From positions 1-36,682 of the IMG/VR virus record IMGVR_UViG_3300043811_000051: a DNA stretch of 36,682 nt, one strand, 5' to 3'. The stretch comes from a virus. This document shows, piece by piece, positions 1 to 6,477 of this stretch. Numbering within the stretch: the first letter of the stretch is position 1; each line of letters begins with the position of its first letter. The notes below the pieces were generated by a model, which searched no databases, was not told where the DNA came from, and saw only the letters and a list, made by a program, of their open reading frames with translations. The position numbers were made by a program, and so were the translations under genes.

Positions 1-259
1 GCTCGAATCCTGTCAATTAAAATCAGAAAAACTTCAGTTATTAATAAGTGAACAAAATAATTCTATTGATAAATTATCTGATGATTCAAAGTTGGAAGTG
101 CAAAAAATAAAAGATAATCAAATGAGATACAATAATGAATATCTTGAGGAAATGAATGCGCTTAATCCGACATTTAATGAGGTGGTGCCATCTGATTGCA
201 ATGCAGCCATTAAATGGGGTATCGATAAAGCTAAGGAAATAACAAATGATAATACATGA
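1..259 (+). CDS. inner-membrane spanin (Rz-like), 3' part
   Basis: This is the C-terminal 85 residues of an i-spanin-like protein, read from base 2 to the TGA at 257-259. It is a charged, Lys/Glu-rich helical stretch of the kind that forms the periplasmic coiled coil of Rz proteins. The first base of the window completes a codon left unfinished at the right end (36594-36682). Joining the two gives one 115-residue protein with a single N-terminal membrane helix followed by this periplasmic domain. The end overlaps the start of the lipoprotein gene at 246, the nested or overlapping arrangement typical of Rz/Rz1 pairs. The family assignment rests on topology and position, because spanins are poorly conserved in sequence. 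Confidence 0.75.
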   Translation, partial: LESCQLKSEKLQLLISEQNNSIDKLSDDSKLEVQKIKDNQMRYNNEYLEEMNALNPTFNEVVPSDCNAAIKWGIDKAKEITNDNT

Positions 260-560
260 TTTTTTATTAAAGCATAGAGTAACAATTAGGAATTCTATTT
301 ATTACGCAATAATCTTTGTTGCAATTATGTTGGCTCTTTTATTAATTAGTTGTAATAAAATTCAGGATCAGCCACTGGTGATAGAAAAGCCTATTGCTAT
401 TAATCTGCCTAAACCCATAGTCCCTAAATTATCACCACTTCCTATTAGTGAATTAAGCGATTACTCAGAGCCACCCGAGGTTATTAAAGCTTATGTTGAA
501 ACAGTTTATATTCAACAAAAATATATCAAAATATTGAATGCTATTCTATCTGATTATTAA
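246..560 (+). CDS. outer-membrane spanin lipoprotein (Rz1-like)
   Basis: A 104-residue protein with an N-terminal hydrophobic segment (about residues 18-35) ending in a lipobox, Leu-Ile-Ser-Cys, with the lipidated Cys at residue 36. Behind it lies a proline-rich stretch (residues 43-78), as in Rz1-type o-spanins. It starts 14 bases inside the end of the i-spanin gene, out of frame. The expected role is to pair with the i-spanin across the periplasm and fuse the inner and outer membranes in the last step of lysis. The segment before the hydrophobic core is long for a signal peptide (about 17 residues), so an internal start is possible, although no internal Met precedes the core. Confidence 0.75.
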   Translation: MIIHDFLLKHRVTIRNSIYYAIIFVAIMLALLLISCNKIQDQPLVIEKPIAINLPKPIVPKLSPLPISELSDYSEPPEVIKAYVETVYIQQKYIKILNAILSDY

Positions 561-563
561 TGC

Positions 564-734
564 TCACTTGTAATAAGTGTGGAATCTTTTCTCATAAATA
601 TCAAACATAATGGATAATATTTCTGCTGCATCATCAGGTTTGTTTTTATCAATTTTATTTCTTGTCATTATAATTAAAAAAGCAACTTGATCAATGAGCT
701 GGTTAATCGAAGTTCTCTTAAAATAAGTTATCAA
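564..734 (-). CDS. hypothetical 56-aa protein, TTG start
   Basis: Minus-strand reading frame of 57 codons between the o-spanin stop and the tRNA. It uses a TTG start at 734; a shorter ATG version (34 residues) begins in the middle. The encoded sequence has ordinary protein composition, with a hydrophobic first half (Leu-Ile-Asp-Gln-Val-Ala-Phe-Leu-Ile-Ile) and a helical, charged second half ending in Tyr-Tyr-Lys. The Shine-Dalgarno sequence is weak. It would be the most distal gene of the leftward operon, downstream of the tRNA. I do not recognise a family, and the call rests on coding character and on filling an otherwise empty gap. Confidence 0.4.
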   Translation of the reverse strand: MITYFKRTSINQLIDQVAFLIIMTRNKIDKNKPDDAAEILSIMFDIYEKRFHTYYK

Positions 735-811
735 TTCTCAAATTTTATTCTTATTCTAAAAAATGTTAACAGTTATAGCATTCGGAGTTAGATTTAGTTC
801 TTACCAAAAAG

Positions 812-885
812 AACGTGATACTGGAATCGAACCAGTGACACCTTATTTAACATATAAGTGCTCTAACCAGTTGAGCTAATCACGA
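812..885 (-). tRNA. tRNA-Asn (anticodon GTT)
   Basis: The minus strand folds into a full cloverleaf. The acceptor stem has six of seven pairs (first pair T-T), followed by T8 and A9. The D stem is GCTC/GAGC, the anticodon stem CTTAT/ATAAG with loop ATGTTAA, so bases 34-36 are GTT (Asn). The variable loop has five bases, and the T arm is ACTGG-TTCGATT-CCAGT. The 3' CCA is not encoded and the terminal pair is mismatched. The D and T arms resemble bacterial tRNA-Asn. A phage-borne tRNA for AAC/AAU codons fits the Asn-rich fibre and capsid proteins encoded here, but that link is inference. Confidence 0.9.
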
Positions 886-921
886 AAAGTTTGCTGCCAT
901 GCTGTACAACATGTACGGTTT

Positions 922-945
922 AAGGCACCGAGCGAGCCTTTTCTC
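922..945 (+). terminator. possible rightward terminator
   Basis: A short hairpin, AAGGC (922-926) and GCCTT (936-940), is followed by TTCTC. It could end the late rightward transcript after the spanin genes and the antisense side of the tRNA. The stem is only five pairs and the U-tract is interrupted, so this is a weak call. The 561-971 stretch otherwise holds only the short ORF and the tRNA, both on the minus strand. Confidence 0.2.
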
Positions 946-971
946 ATTCGCCTCAAGTTGCTTTAAGAATT

Positions 972-1274
972 TTAATCTCTTTTGTAGTTATTTAATACAT
1001 ATTCATCAAGCGTTATTTCGCAATTCCAATTTGCTTGTTGTATTTTGGCATCTATCATACGCAAACATTTGGCATAGTAGTCATATTCTTCCGTAATTTG
1101 ACTAGCTGTCACCTTTGGAACTTGAGCTACAATATCGTCTAGATCATCAGTGACTTTCTGACGTCGTGCTTTTACTTCCCAGCAGTTATTCACATTAATT
1201 TGATGCAATTGTTTTACTTTCGCATCAAGTTCTTTGCGTCGCAATAATGCTTCCGCTAATTTAATATTTTTCAC
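972..1274 (-). CDS. DIP1984/septicolysin-family-like protein
   Basis: A 100-residue, mostly helical protein starting at a GTG that overlaps the TAG of the upstream gene by one base; GGAG lies eight bases before it. The N-terminus (Lys-Leu-Ala-Glu-Ala-Leu-Leu-Arg-Arg-Lys-Glu-Leu) and the middle helix matching Asp-Asp-Leu-Asp-Asp-Ile-Val resemble the DIP1984 (DUF6847) family, sometimes annotated as septicolysin. Those proteins are usually longer, about 150 residues, so this would be a short version. No catalytic residues are evident and I would not infer toxin activity. It belongs to the leftward cluster with the two genes upstream. Confidence 0.6.
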   Translation of the reverse strand: MKNIKLAEALLRRKELDAKVKQLHQINVNNCWEVKARRQKVTDDLDDIVAQVPKVTASQITEEYDYYAKCLRMIDAKIQQANWNCEITLDEYVLNNYKRD

Positions 1275-1426
1275 TATTTTTTCTCCTTTTTATTTTTACT
1301 TTTCTTACTTTTTCCTGCTTTATTTAGCGAAATAGCTATTGCCTGCTTTCTTGGCTTGCCAGCTGCTATTTCAGTTCTAATATTTTCACTTACTACTTTA
1401 TTTGATTTGCCTGGTAATAACGGCAT
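1274..1426 (-). CDS. small basic protein, 50 aa
   Basis: Starts at an ATG seven bases after AAGGAG. The first 36 residues, including Gly-Lys-Pro-Arg-Lys-Gln-Ala-Ile-Ala-Ile, follow a pattern I associate with small proteins common in phages and some bacteria (Pro-Leu-x-x-Gly-x-Ser-x-Lys-x-[IV]). The tail is almost pure Lys/Ser/Asn. The strong positive charge suggests nucleic-acid binding, but no function is known to me. Its stop overlaps the GTG start of the next gene, so the two are probably translationally coupled. Confidence 0.75.
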   Translation of the reverse strand: MPLLPGKSNKVVSENIRTEIAAGKPRKQAIAISLNKAGKSKKSKNKKEKK

Positions 1427-1437
1427 ATTAATTCTCC

Positions 1438-4128
1438 TTATGTTTCTATTTCCGGTCTATATTCTTTTGAATTCATCCCAAATGTCCACGATACCGCATC
1501 AGATGCCTTTGTTATGCTAGGAGGAACTCTCAAAAAATATTCTTTAAATATTCCATCTGGCTCAGGCGTGCTATTAATGACCTTTACCATTACTAGAGGC
1601 TCATCATTATTAATTTCTTTTCTATAAAGCTTGCCTAAATTATCTTCGTGAATCAACTTGGCATTTGAGTTTATTAAATATTTTTCTTGACCATAAAAAT
1701 CAATCATCACTCGTTTTATTTCCAAATTTGATTCTTCATCTATTTTTTCAACTGTTATTTTTTCTGGATTCTCTATAATCCATTCTTTTAATCTAACGCC
1801 ATTTACTGCATATATTTTCCAACCATCTGGATATTGAACAGCGGGTCCAGTTAAACAATGTAACCTTCCTTGTTCATTTGTATTTAAAATGCAAGGACGC
1901 TCAGATACCCAGCATATATTCTCATGAGGTAAAAACCAGCCCGCATTTTTTGCTAATTCTATTAAGCCATTAACTTTCTTTGTTTCTTCAATTAATCCAC
2001 ATTCAATCTTAAAAAAATCATAAAATGCCAGCCAATTTGCATCATGTTGACCATATCCAGAATCCGCCACAGAAGTCTTCACAGAATCCGCCACAGAATC
2101 CCTCACAGAACCACTCACAGCCTGCCCCACAGAATCCCACACAGAATCCCACACAGAATTCTTCACAGACTTCACCACGGAATCCGCCACAGACTTCTCC
2201 ACAGAATCCCTCACAGACTCCCACACAGAATCCGCCACAGCCTGCTCCACAGAATCTGCCACAGAATCCCTCACAGCCTGCTCCACAGAATCTGCCACAG
2301 AATCCCTCACAGACTTCACCACAGAAGCCCACACAGAATCCACCACAGACTTCACCACAGAATCCCTCACAGAATCCCACACAGCCTGCCCCACAGAATC
2401 CCTCACAGAATCCCTCACAGAATCCGCCACAGCCTGCCCCACAGACTCCCACACAGAATCCGCCACAGCCTGCTCCACAGAATCTGCCACAGAATCCCTC
2501 ACAGACTTCACCACAGAAGCCCACACAGAATCCACCACAGACTTCACCACAGAATCCCTCACAGAATCCCACACAGGACCACCCACAGCAGCCCTCACAG
2601 AATCCCCCACAGAATCCCACACAGGACCACCCACAGCAGCCCTCACAGAATCCCTCACAGACTCCCTCACAGAATCCGCCACAGAATCCACCATAGAAGT
2701 CCCCACAGAACCACTTACAGGGGCACTCACAGAATCCGCCACAGAAATCCTCACATAATGCCCCACAGAATCCCCCACAGCATTCCTCACAGAATCCGCC
2801 ACAGACTTCTCCACAGAATCCACCACAGAAGCCCACACAGAATCCACCACAGACTTCACCACAGAATCCCTCACAGAATCCCACACAGGACCACCCACAG
2901 CAGCCCTCACAGAATCCCCCACAGAATCCCACACAGAATCCCTCACGGACTTCACCACAGAATCCCCCACAGAATCACTCACAGAATCACTCACAGACTT
3001 CACCACAGAATCCCTCACAGACTCCCTCACAGACTTCTCCACAGAATCCCACACAGAAGCCTCCACAGAATCCCCCACAGCAGCCCACACAGAAGTCCTC
3101 ACAGAATCATTCACAGAATCCCACACAGAAGCCTCCACAGAATCCCACACAGAAGCCCCCACAGAATCCCTCACAGACTTCTCCACAGAATCCCACACAG
3201 AATCCCTCACAGACTCCCTCACAGAATCCACCACAGAATCCCTCACAGCATTCGCCACAGAAATCACCACAGAATCCCTCGCAGAATCCCTCACAGAATC
3301 CCACACAGAATCCCTCACAGCATTCGCCACAGAATCCCTCACAGAATCCGCCACAGACTTCACCACAGAATCCCTCGCAGAATCCCTCACAGAATCCCCC
3401 ACAGCAGCCCTCACAGAATCCGCCACAGACTTCCCCACAGAATCCCCCACAGCATTCCTCACAGAATCCGCCACAGACTTCTCCACAGAATCCACCACAG
3501 AATCCCACACAGAATCCCACACAGAATTCTTCACAGACTTCACCACGGAATCCGCCACAGACTTCTCCACAGAATCCACCACAGAAGCCCACACAGAATT
3601 CCTCATAGAATCCGTCACAGAAGCCCACACAGAATCCGTCACAGAAGCCGCCACAGAATCCCACACAGACTTCTCCACAGACTTCCTCACAGAAGTCCTC
3701 ACAGACTCCCTCACAGAATCCCCCACAGACTTCCTCACAGAAGTCCTCACAGAATCCAACACAGAATCCCTCACAGACTTCACCACAGACTCCCTCACAG
3801 ACTTCTCCACAGACTCCCACACAGAAGCCTCCACAGAATCCCCCACAGAATTCCACACAGAATCCATCACAGAAGTACCAAAAATTTTCATTAATTCTTT
3901 ATCTAAAATAAGAGCTCTTACTAATCCTTGTGACATAGGAGATCCACACCAAACTATTTTTTTTGGCGGTTTTAATCCCGCTAGTATATAAGATTCATTA
4001 ATTGCTTTTTCTGCTTCTATTCTATTAGCAGGATCAATACATAGTCCAATATTAGTCCATTTTTCTACATATTCCGGAAATTTATCTTTTTGAAATTGCG
4101 TTAATTCGGTTATTTTAATCTGCGACAT
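1438..4128 (-). CDS. DUF6745-type protein with giant tetrapeptide-repeat insert
   Basis: An 896-residue protein in three parts. Residues 1-85 match the N-terminus I associate with DUF6745 proteins (Lys-Trp-x-x-Ile-Gly-Leu, Ala-Gly-Leu-x-Pro-Pro, Ile-Val-Trp-Cys-x-Ser-Pro). Residues about 86-692 are roughly 150 tandem four-residue units x-Ser-Val-x, where the first position is mostly Asp, Lys, Glu or Ala and the last Arg, Trp, Gly, Val, Ala or Glu. Residues 693-896 are the conserved C-terminal domain beginning Gly-Gln-His-Asp-Ala-Asn-Trp-Leu-Ala-Phe-Tyr, with Asn-Ser-Thr-Pro-Glu-Pro-Asp-Gly near the end. The start at 4128 is chosen because GGGAGG lies upstream; an in-frame ATG at 4182 would run far into the neighbour. 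Function is unknown. Shorter arrays of this kind occur in the family as I recall it, but this one fills two thirds of the protein. Confidence 0.85.
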   Translation of the reverse strand: MSQIKITELTQFQKDKFPEYVEKWTNIGLCIDPANRIEAEKAINESYILAGLKPPKKIVWCGSPMSQGLVRALILDKELMKIFGTSVMDSVWNSVGDSVEASVWESVEKSVRESVVKSVRDSVLDSVRTSVRKSVGDSVRESVRTSVRKSVEKSVWDSVAASVTDSVWASVTDSMRNSVWASVVDSVEKSVADSVVKSVKNSVWDSVWDSVVDSVEKSVADSVRNAVGDSVGKSVADSVRAAVGDSVRDSARDSVVKSVADSVRDSVANAVRDSVWDSVRDSARDSVVISVANAVRDSVVDSVRESVRDSVWDSVEKSVRDSVGASVWDSVEASVWDSVNDSVRTSVWAAVGDSVEASVWDSVEKSVRESVRDSVVKSVSDSVSDSVGDSVVKSVRDSVWDSVGDSVRAAVGGPVWDSVRDSVVKSVVDSVWASVVDSVEKSVADSVRNAVGDSVGHYVRISVADSVSAPVSGSVGTSMVDSVADSVRESVRDSVRAAVGGPVWDSVGDSVRAAVGGPVWDSVRDSVVKSVVDSVWASVVKSVRDSVADSVEQAVADSVWESVGQAVADSVRDSVRDSVGQAVWDSVRDSVVKSVVDSVWASVVKSVRDSVADSVEQAVRDSVADSVEQAVADSVWESVRDSVEKSVADSVVKSVKNSVWDSVWDSVGQAVSGSVRDSVADSVKTSVADSGYGQHDANWLAFYDFFKIECGLIEETKKVNGLIELAKNAGWFLPHENICWVSERPCILNTNEQGRLHCLTGPAVQYPDGWKIYAVNGVRLKEWIIENPEKITVEKIDEESNLEIKRVMIDFYGQEKYLINSNAKLIHEDNLGKLYRKEINNDEPLVMVKVINSTPEPDGIFKEYFLRVPPSITKASDAVSWTFGMNSKEYRPEIET
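2053..3864 (-). repeat. 12-bp tandem repeat tract, about 150 copies, in frame
   Basis: On the plus strand the unit reads ACAGAATCCCTC with variation; on the coding strand it is four codons, x-TCT-GTG-x. The TCT-GTG pair is almost invariant, while the flanking codons vary (GAT/AAG/GAG/GCC/AAC before; AGG/TGG/GGG/GTG/GCG/GAG after). Because 12 is a multiple of three and the unit lacks stops, long open frames appear in several other frames; these are artefacts. Larger blocks are also duplicated: 2272-2384 and 2464-2576 look identical over 113 bp, and much of the block recurs near 2825-2890. This points to repeated unequal exchange or slippage. The tract is visibly more GC-rich than its surroundings. 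Confidence 0.95.
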
Positions 4129-4423
4129 ATTGAATCCTCCCAGGAGTATAAAATCTTTGTCGAATAACTTCATAATTACCAATAGGTAGAATTATTTTTG
4201 AATGCTCTTCATGAACTAACGTAGATTCTTTCTTAACAATAAGGAAGAATTTTCCTGTTTTTTTGTCAGTTAAAAATAAAACATTCTTTGAATGGATGGC
4301 ATGCGCATGGCCCGTAGCTTCCCCATATGCTAAAACAATTCTATTCTCTTCTGTTTTTGCGTCTGATAAATCATCCGGCAATTTATCTATCTTTCTTATT
4401 AAAATATCACCCTGTCTATACAT
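4115..4423 (-). CDS. conserved partner of DUF6745 gene, 102 aa
   Basis: Conserved small protein beginning Met-Tyr-Arg-Gln-Gly-Asp-Ile-Leu. It carries Tyr-Gly-Glu-Ala-Thr-Gly-His-Ala-His-Ala (about residues 33-42) and His-Glu-Glu-His-Ser-Lys-Ile-x-Leu-Pro-x-Gly-x-Tyr (about 71-84), then Val-Ile-Arg-Gln-Arg-x-Tyr-Thr-Pro. The His-rich pairs look like a metal or active site in a small beta fold. From memory this family is found beside DUF6745 genes in bacteria and phages, and here it overlaps that gene by 14 bases, so coupled expression is likely. Function is unknown. Its own ATG sits within the overlap with the upstream gene, preceded by GGAG. Confidence 0.8.
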   Translation of the reverse strand: MYRQGDILIRKIDKLPDDLSDAKTEENRIVLAYGEATGHAHAIHSKNVLFLTDKKTGKFFLIVKKESTLVHEEHSKIILPIGNYEVIRQRFYTPGRIQYVAD

Positions 4424-4670
4424 CGATATTCTCCTTTAGTTCTTCTTTTTTTAATTCAAATTTGCTTTCAATAACTTTTAACCTAGCGTCAAACCGATTC
4501 AGGTTAATTTCCATTGCTCTATTAATCTCATTAATTATATTTTTTGTAAAATCAGTGAGCGATGATTTAATAGTATTAATTTCATTTAAAGAGTGCTCTT
4601 TAAATTTATCAATATCCTTTTCAATATCATTAATGATAAACTTCTTAATACTCTCAGTTATTTTAAACAT
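4416..4670 (-). CDS. coiled-coil protein, 84 aa
   Basis: Almost entirely charged helix, rich in Lys, Glu, Asn and Ile with heptad-like spacing; a coiled coil is the only structural feature evident. AAAGGAG stands about nine bases before the ATG, and the stop overlaps the next gene's start by eight bases, placing it in the same operon as the DUF6745 pair. No family recognised. It may be an oligomerising partner of its neighbours, but nothing in the sequence proves that. Confidence 0.7.
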   Translation of the reverse strand: MFKITESIKKFIINDIEKDIDKFKEHSLNEINTIKSSLTDFTKNIINEINRAMEINLNRFDARLKVIESKFELKKEELKENIDV

Positions 4671-4684
4671 CTTGTTTGTCTCCT

Positions 4685-5560
4685 TTAAGTTAAGTATTTA
4701 CGTATCTCTATATTATGCTTTTCAGCAGCTTTTAACATGCACGATGATAGGTGATTAAACTCTTTATCAGGTTGAATATAAGTTACATTAATGCGGCTCA
4801 TATTATCTTGCCAGAATCGCAATAAATTTCGCTCATAATCTAAATCATTATAATTCCTAATACCTCTAATCACCGTAACGTCATAATTTATAGATTGTAT
4901 ATAATCAGTTAATAGACCTGGATGTATTGTTATTTGCCTATAATTCAATTCATTGGGTAAAAAAAAGTTTCTAGAGTCTTTTTCAGGATTAAGGCAATAT
5001 GCAATTATTACTTTATCAAAAATTCTCTCTGCTTTTTCCAATATATTTAGATGTCCTTTGTGAAATGGGTCAAAAGTACCTGGATAAATAGCAATTTTCG
5101 GAATTTTATGTTCTACATATTGGGCTAATTCCATATATTGGTATTCTTTAAATATGGCATCTTCATAATCTATTTGATATCCAAAATCTTCTTTTAAGAT
5201 ACTTCTATCTGCCGCTTGAAATATCTCAGAATGTTTGTTTCTTCCATTTCCTGAGATAGTATCTTCAATAATATTGATTATGTATTCTCCATAATTGAAG
5301 TTAATTGGACATTTTTCTTTAAAGAAAGTAATTGATTTTAATTCATTATCGTTTCTACGTGGGTCATACACAATGTCGTGAAAAATTGCTGATAAAAACA
5401 ATATATCATTACCCAGCATATCAATTTCTCTAAAATAATTCAAAATGTTAATTATATGATTCAAATTATGATAAAATCTCCATGGTTCATAATATTTATC
5501 CAATATTATTGGATTAAAACCTAGATCCTTTAACCTTTGTTCTATATGTTCTTTTAACAT
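4685..5560 (-). CDS. HD-type phosphohydrolase fused to CoaD-like adenylyltransferase
   Basis: A 291-residue two-domain protein. Residues 1-150 match the predicted metal-dependent HD family COG4339: Glu-Pro-x-Arg-x-Tyr-His-Asn-Leu-x-His (25-35), Phe-His-Asp-x-Val-Tyr-Asp-Pro (60-67) with Asn-Asp-Asn-Glu, and Ala-Ala-Asp-Arg-Ser (116-120). Residues 155-291 match phosphopantetheine adenylyltransferase: Tyr-Pro-Gly-Thr-Phe-Asp-Pro, then His-Lys-Gly-His (167-170, the HxGH nucleotidyltransferase signature), Val-Ile-Arg-Gly-Ile-Arg, and a Leu-Ser-Ser near the end where CoaD has Ile-Ser-Ser. The likely chemistry is adenylyl transfer plus hydrolysis of a phosphorylated nucleotide, but the substrates are unknown; it could act on CoA, NAD or a related metabolite. 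The ATG at 5560 is preferred over a TTG at 5566 because GGGAGG lies eight bases upstream. Confidence 0.85.
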   Translation of the reverse strand: MLKEHIEQRLKDLGFNPIILDKYYEPWRFYHNLNHIINILNYFREIDMLGNDILFLSAIFHDIVYDPRRNDNELKSITFFKEKCPINFNYGEYIINIIEDTISGNGRNKHSEIFQAADRSILKEDFGYQIDYEDAIFKEYQYMELAQYVEHKIPKIAIYPGTFDPFHKGHLNILEKAERIFDKVIIAYCLNPEKDSRNFFLPNELNYRQITIHPGLLTDYIQSINYDVTVIRGIRNYNDLDYERNLLRFWQDNMSRINVTYIQPDKEFNHLSSCMLKAAEKHNIEIRKYLT

Positions 5561-5772
5561 CCGCAAAACCTCCCTTTTGGTACTTCTGCATCAACTGGTA
5601 TTTCTGGAATTTCATCTTGCTCTTTATGTGATTTTTTTAAATTACCAGAAGTCATAAATGCAATATCGGATATCACTGGTGTTCCGGCAGCAACTACTTT
5701 TATTTTTCTTACGGTTATTTTTTCATCAGTAAATTTTTCATTACTTCTTTTTAACTCATCAATTATTCTCAT
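5554..5772 (-). CDS. hypothetical protein, 72 aa, C-terminal Cys motif
   Basis: Small protein with a basic N-terminus, a proline/acid-rich middle and the ending Arg-Phe-Cys-Gly-Cys. A GGGG stretch precedes the ATG, and the stop overlaps the HD-CoaD start by seven bases. No family recognised. A Cys-Gly-Gly-Cys ending also occurs in the gene at 14608, so a metal-binding or redox tail is possible. Confidence 0.6.
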   Translation of the reverse strand: MRIIDELKRSNEKFTDEKITVRKIKVVAAGTPVISDIAFMTSGNLKKSHKEQDEIPEIPVDAEVPKGRFCGC

Positions 5773-5790
5773 ATGATTTTTTCCCCAAAA

Positions 5791-6168
5791 TTAAATATTG
5801 GCAATTTCTATATTATCTACACCGTCATTATTGTATTTGACAGAATCCACACTTATTAATACTTTTGCTATAATATTAAAAGATAACTTTTCGTAATTGT
5901 CTTTAAAATATTTTGATGATTTAATAGATCCTTCAATATAGAGCCTGCATCCTTTTTTCACTATTTTTTGAGCTATTAGCGCTAATTTGCTAAAGCATAC
6001 TATATTATGCCATTCAGTATCTTCTATTAGCTGCCCTGTGTTTTTGTCTTTGTATTTATTACCAGTAGCCAAGCTAAAGCGAGCTGTAATTAAACCGCTA
6101 TTATCGTGAATAATAGGATCTTTGCCTGCAAAACCTATTAACAATACTTTATTGAGTCCTAATGCCAT
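5791..6168 (-). CDS. ssb: single-stranded DNA-binding protein
   Basis: A 125-residue OB-fold protein of the bacterial SSB family. It starts with Leu-Asn-Lys-Val-x-Leu-Ile-Gly and has Ala-Arg-Phe-Ser-Leu-Ala-Thr, Thr-Glu-Trp-His-Asn-Ile-Val and Gly-x-Arg-Leu-Tyr-Ile-Glu-Gly in the usual order. It would coat single strands during replication and recombination. It is shorter than host SSB (about 170 residues) and lacks both the glycine-rich linker and the acidic Asp-Asp-x-x-Phe tip that recruits host partners; it ends Ile-Glu-Ile-Ala-Asn-Ile. The gene overlaps the membrane-protein gene upstream by 20 bases and lies in the same leftward block as the annealing-protein gene. Confidence 0.93.
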   Translation of the reverse strand: MALGLNKVLLIGFAGKDPIIHDNSGLITARFSLATGNKYKDKNTGQLIEDTEWHNIVCFSKLALIAQKIVKKGCRLYIEGSIKSSKYFKDNYEKLSFNIIAKVLISVDSVKYNNDGVDNIEIANI

Positions 6169-6379
6169 ATCTTTCCTCTTTTGCTTTTTTAATCATATCT
6201 TTGAGTTGTTTTGAGAACAAGGCTGGATTATCAACCTGATCTTTTAATTTATCAAAATGAATTACTAGCATAGATGCTGCTAAACCATAAGCCAATTTTT
6301 CTGCTTTCTTAATTCTAATAAATAAATTTATTAAAATAACAAAGTTTAGGGCTATCAAAATTAAAATAAATATCATCAT
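6149..6379 (-). CDS. small single-span membrane protein, 76 aa
   Basis: One strong N-terminal transmembrane helix (residues 2-22, Ile/Leu/Phe rich) followed by a basic, helical cytoplasmic-type tail with many Lys. Two adjacent ATGs follow GGGG; the first, at 6379, overlaps the stop of the 32-residue gene upstream as ATGA. No family recognised. Together with that upstream gene it makes a pair of small membrane proteins between the annealing-protein and SSB genes. Confidence 0.65.
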   Translation of the reverse strand: MMIFILILIALNFVILINLFIRIKKAEKLAYGLAASMLVIHFDKLKDQVDNPALFSKQLKDMIKKAKEERYGIRTQ

Positions 6380-6474
6380 TTGTTCCCCATCTTTTTTATG
6401 ATATATAGAATTAAAGCAATAATAATTCCTAGGTCTATTGTCATAACCAAAAGAATAAGATTTGTATCAGTCAT
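6376..6474 (-). CDS. membrane miniprotein, 32 aa
   Basis: ATG seven bases after GGAG, which itself lies in the last codons of the gene upstream. The product is nearly all transmembrane helix (residues 5-26, Leu/Ile/Val rich) with a Lys-Lys-Met-Gly-Asn-Lys end. Its TGA overlaps the next ATG. The good ribosome site and tight packing argue that it is real; function is unknown. Confidence 0.6.
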   Translation of the reverse strand: MTDTNLILLVMTIDLGIIIALILYIIKKMGNK

Positions 6475-6477
6475 TTT

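Noticed and set aside
972-1274. Haemolysin-type toxin based on the name septicolysin
   Set aside because: The name is a legacy annotation of the DIP1984 family. Nothing in this short helical protein suggests membrane lysis.
2053-3864. CRISPR array
   Set aside because: Units are contiguous 12-mers with no spacers and no cas genes nearby, and they read in frame as protein.
2053-3864. Diversity-generating retroelement target
   Set aside because: No reverse transcriptase or template repeat is present, and changes are not confined to adenine positions of one variable region.
2025-3894. Long plus-strand frames (one of 616 codons, His/Arg/Pro-rich) and Cys/Gly-rich minus-strand frames across the repeat tract
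   Set aside because: A 12-bp unit without stops keeps several frames open by arithmetic. Only the minus frame that continues into recognisable DUF6745 domains at both ends is credible.
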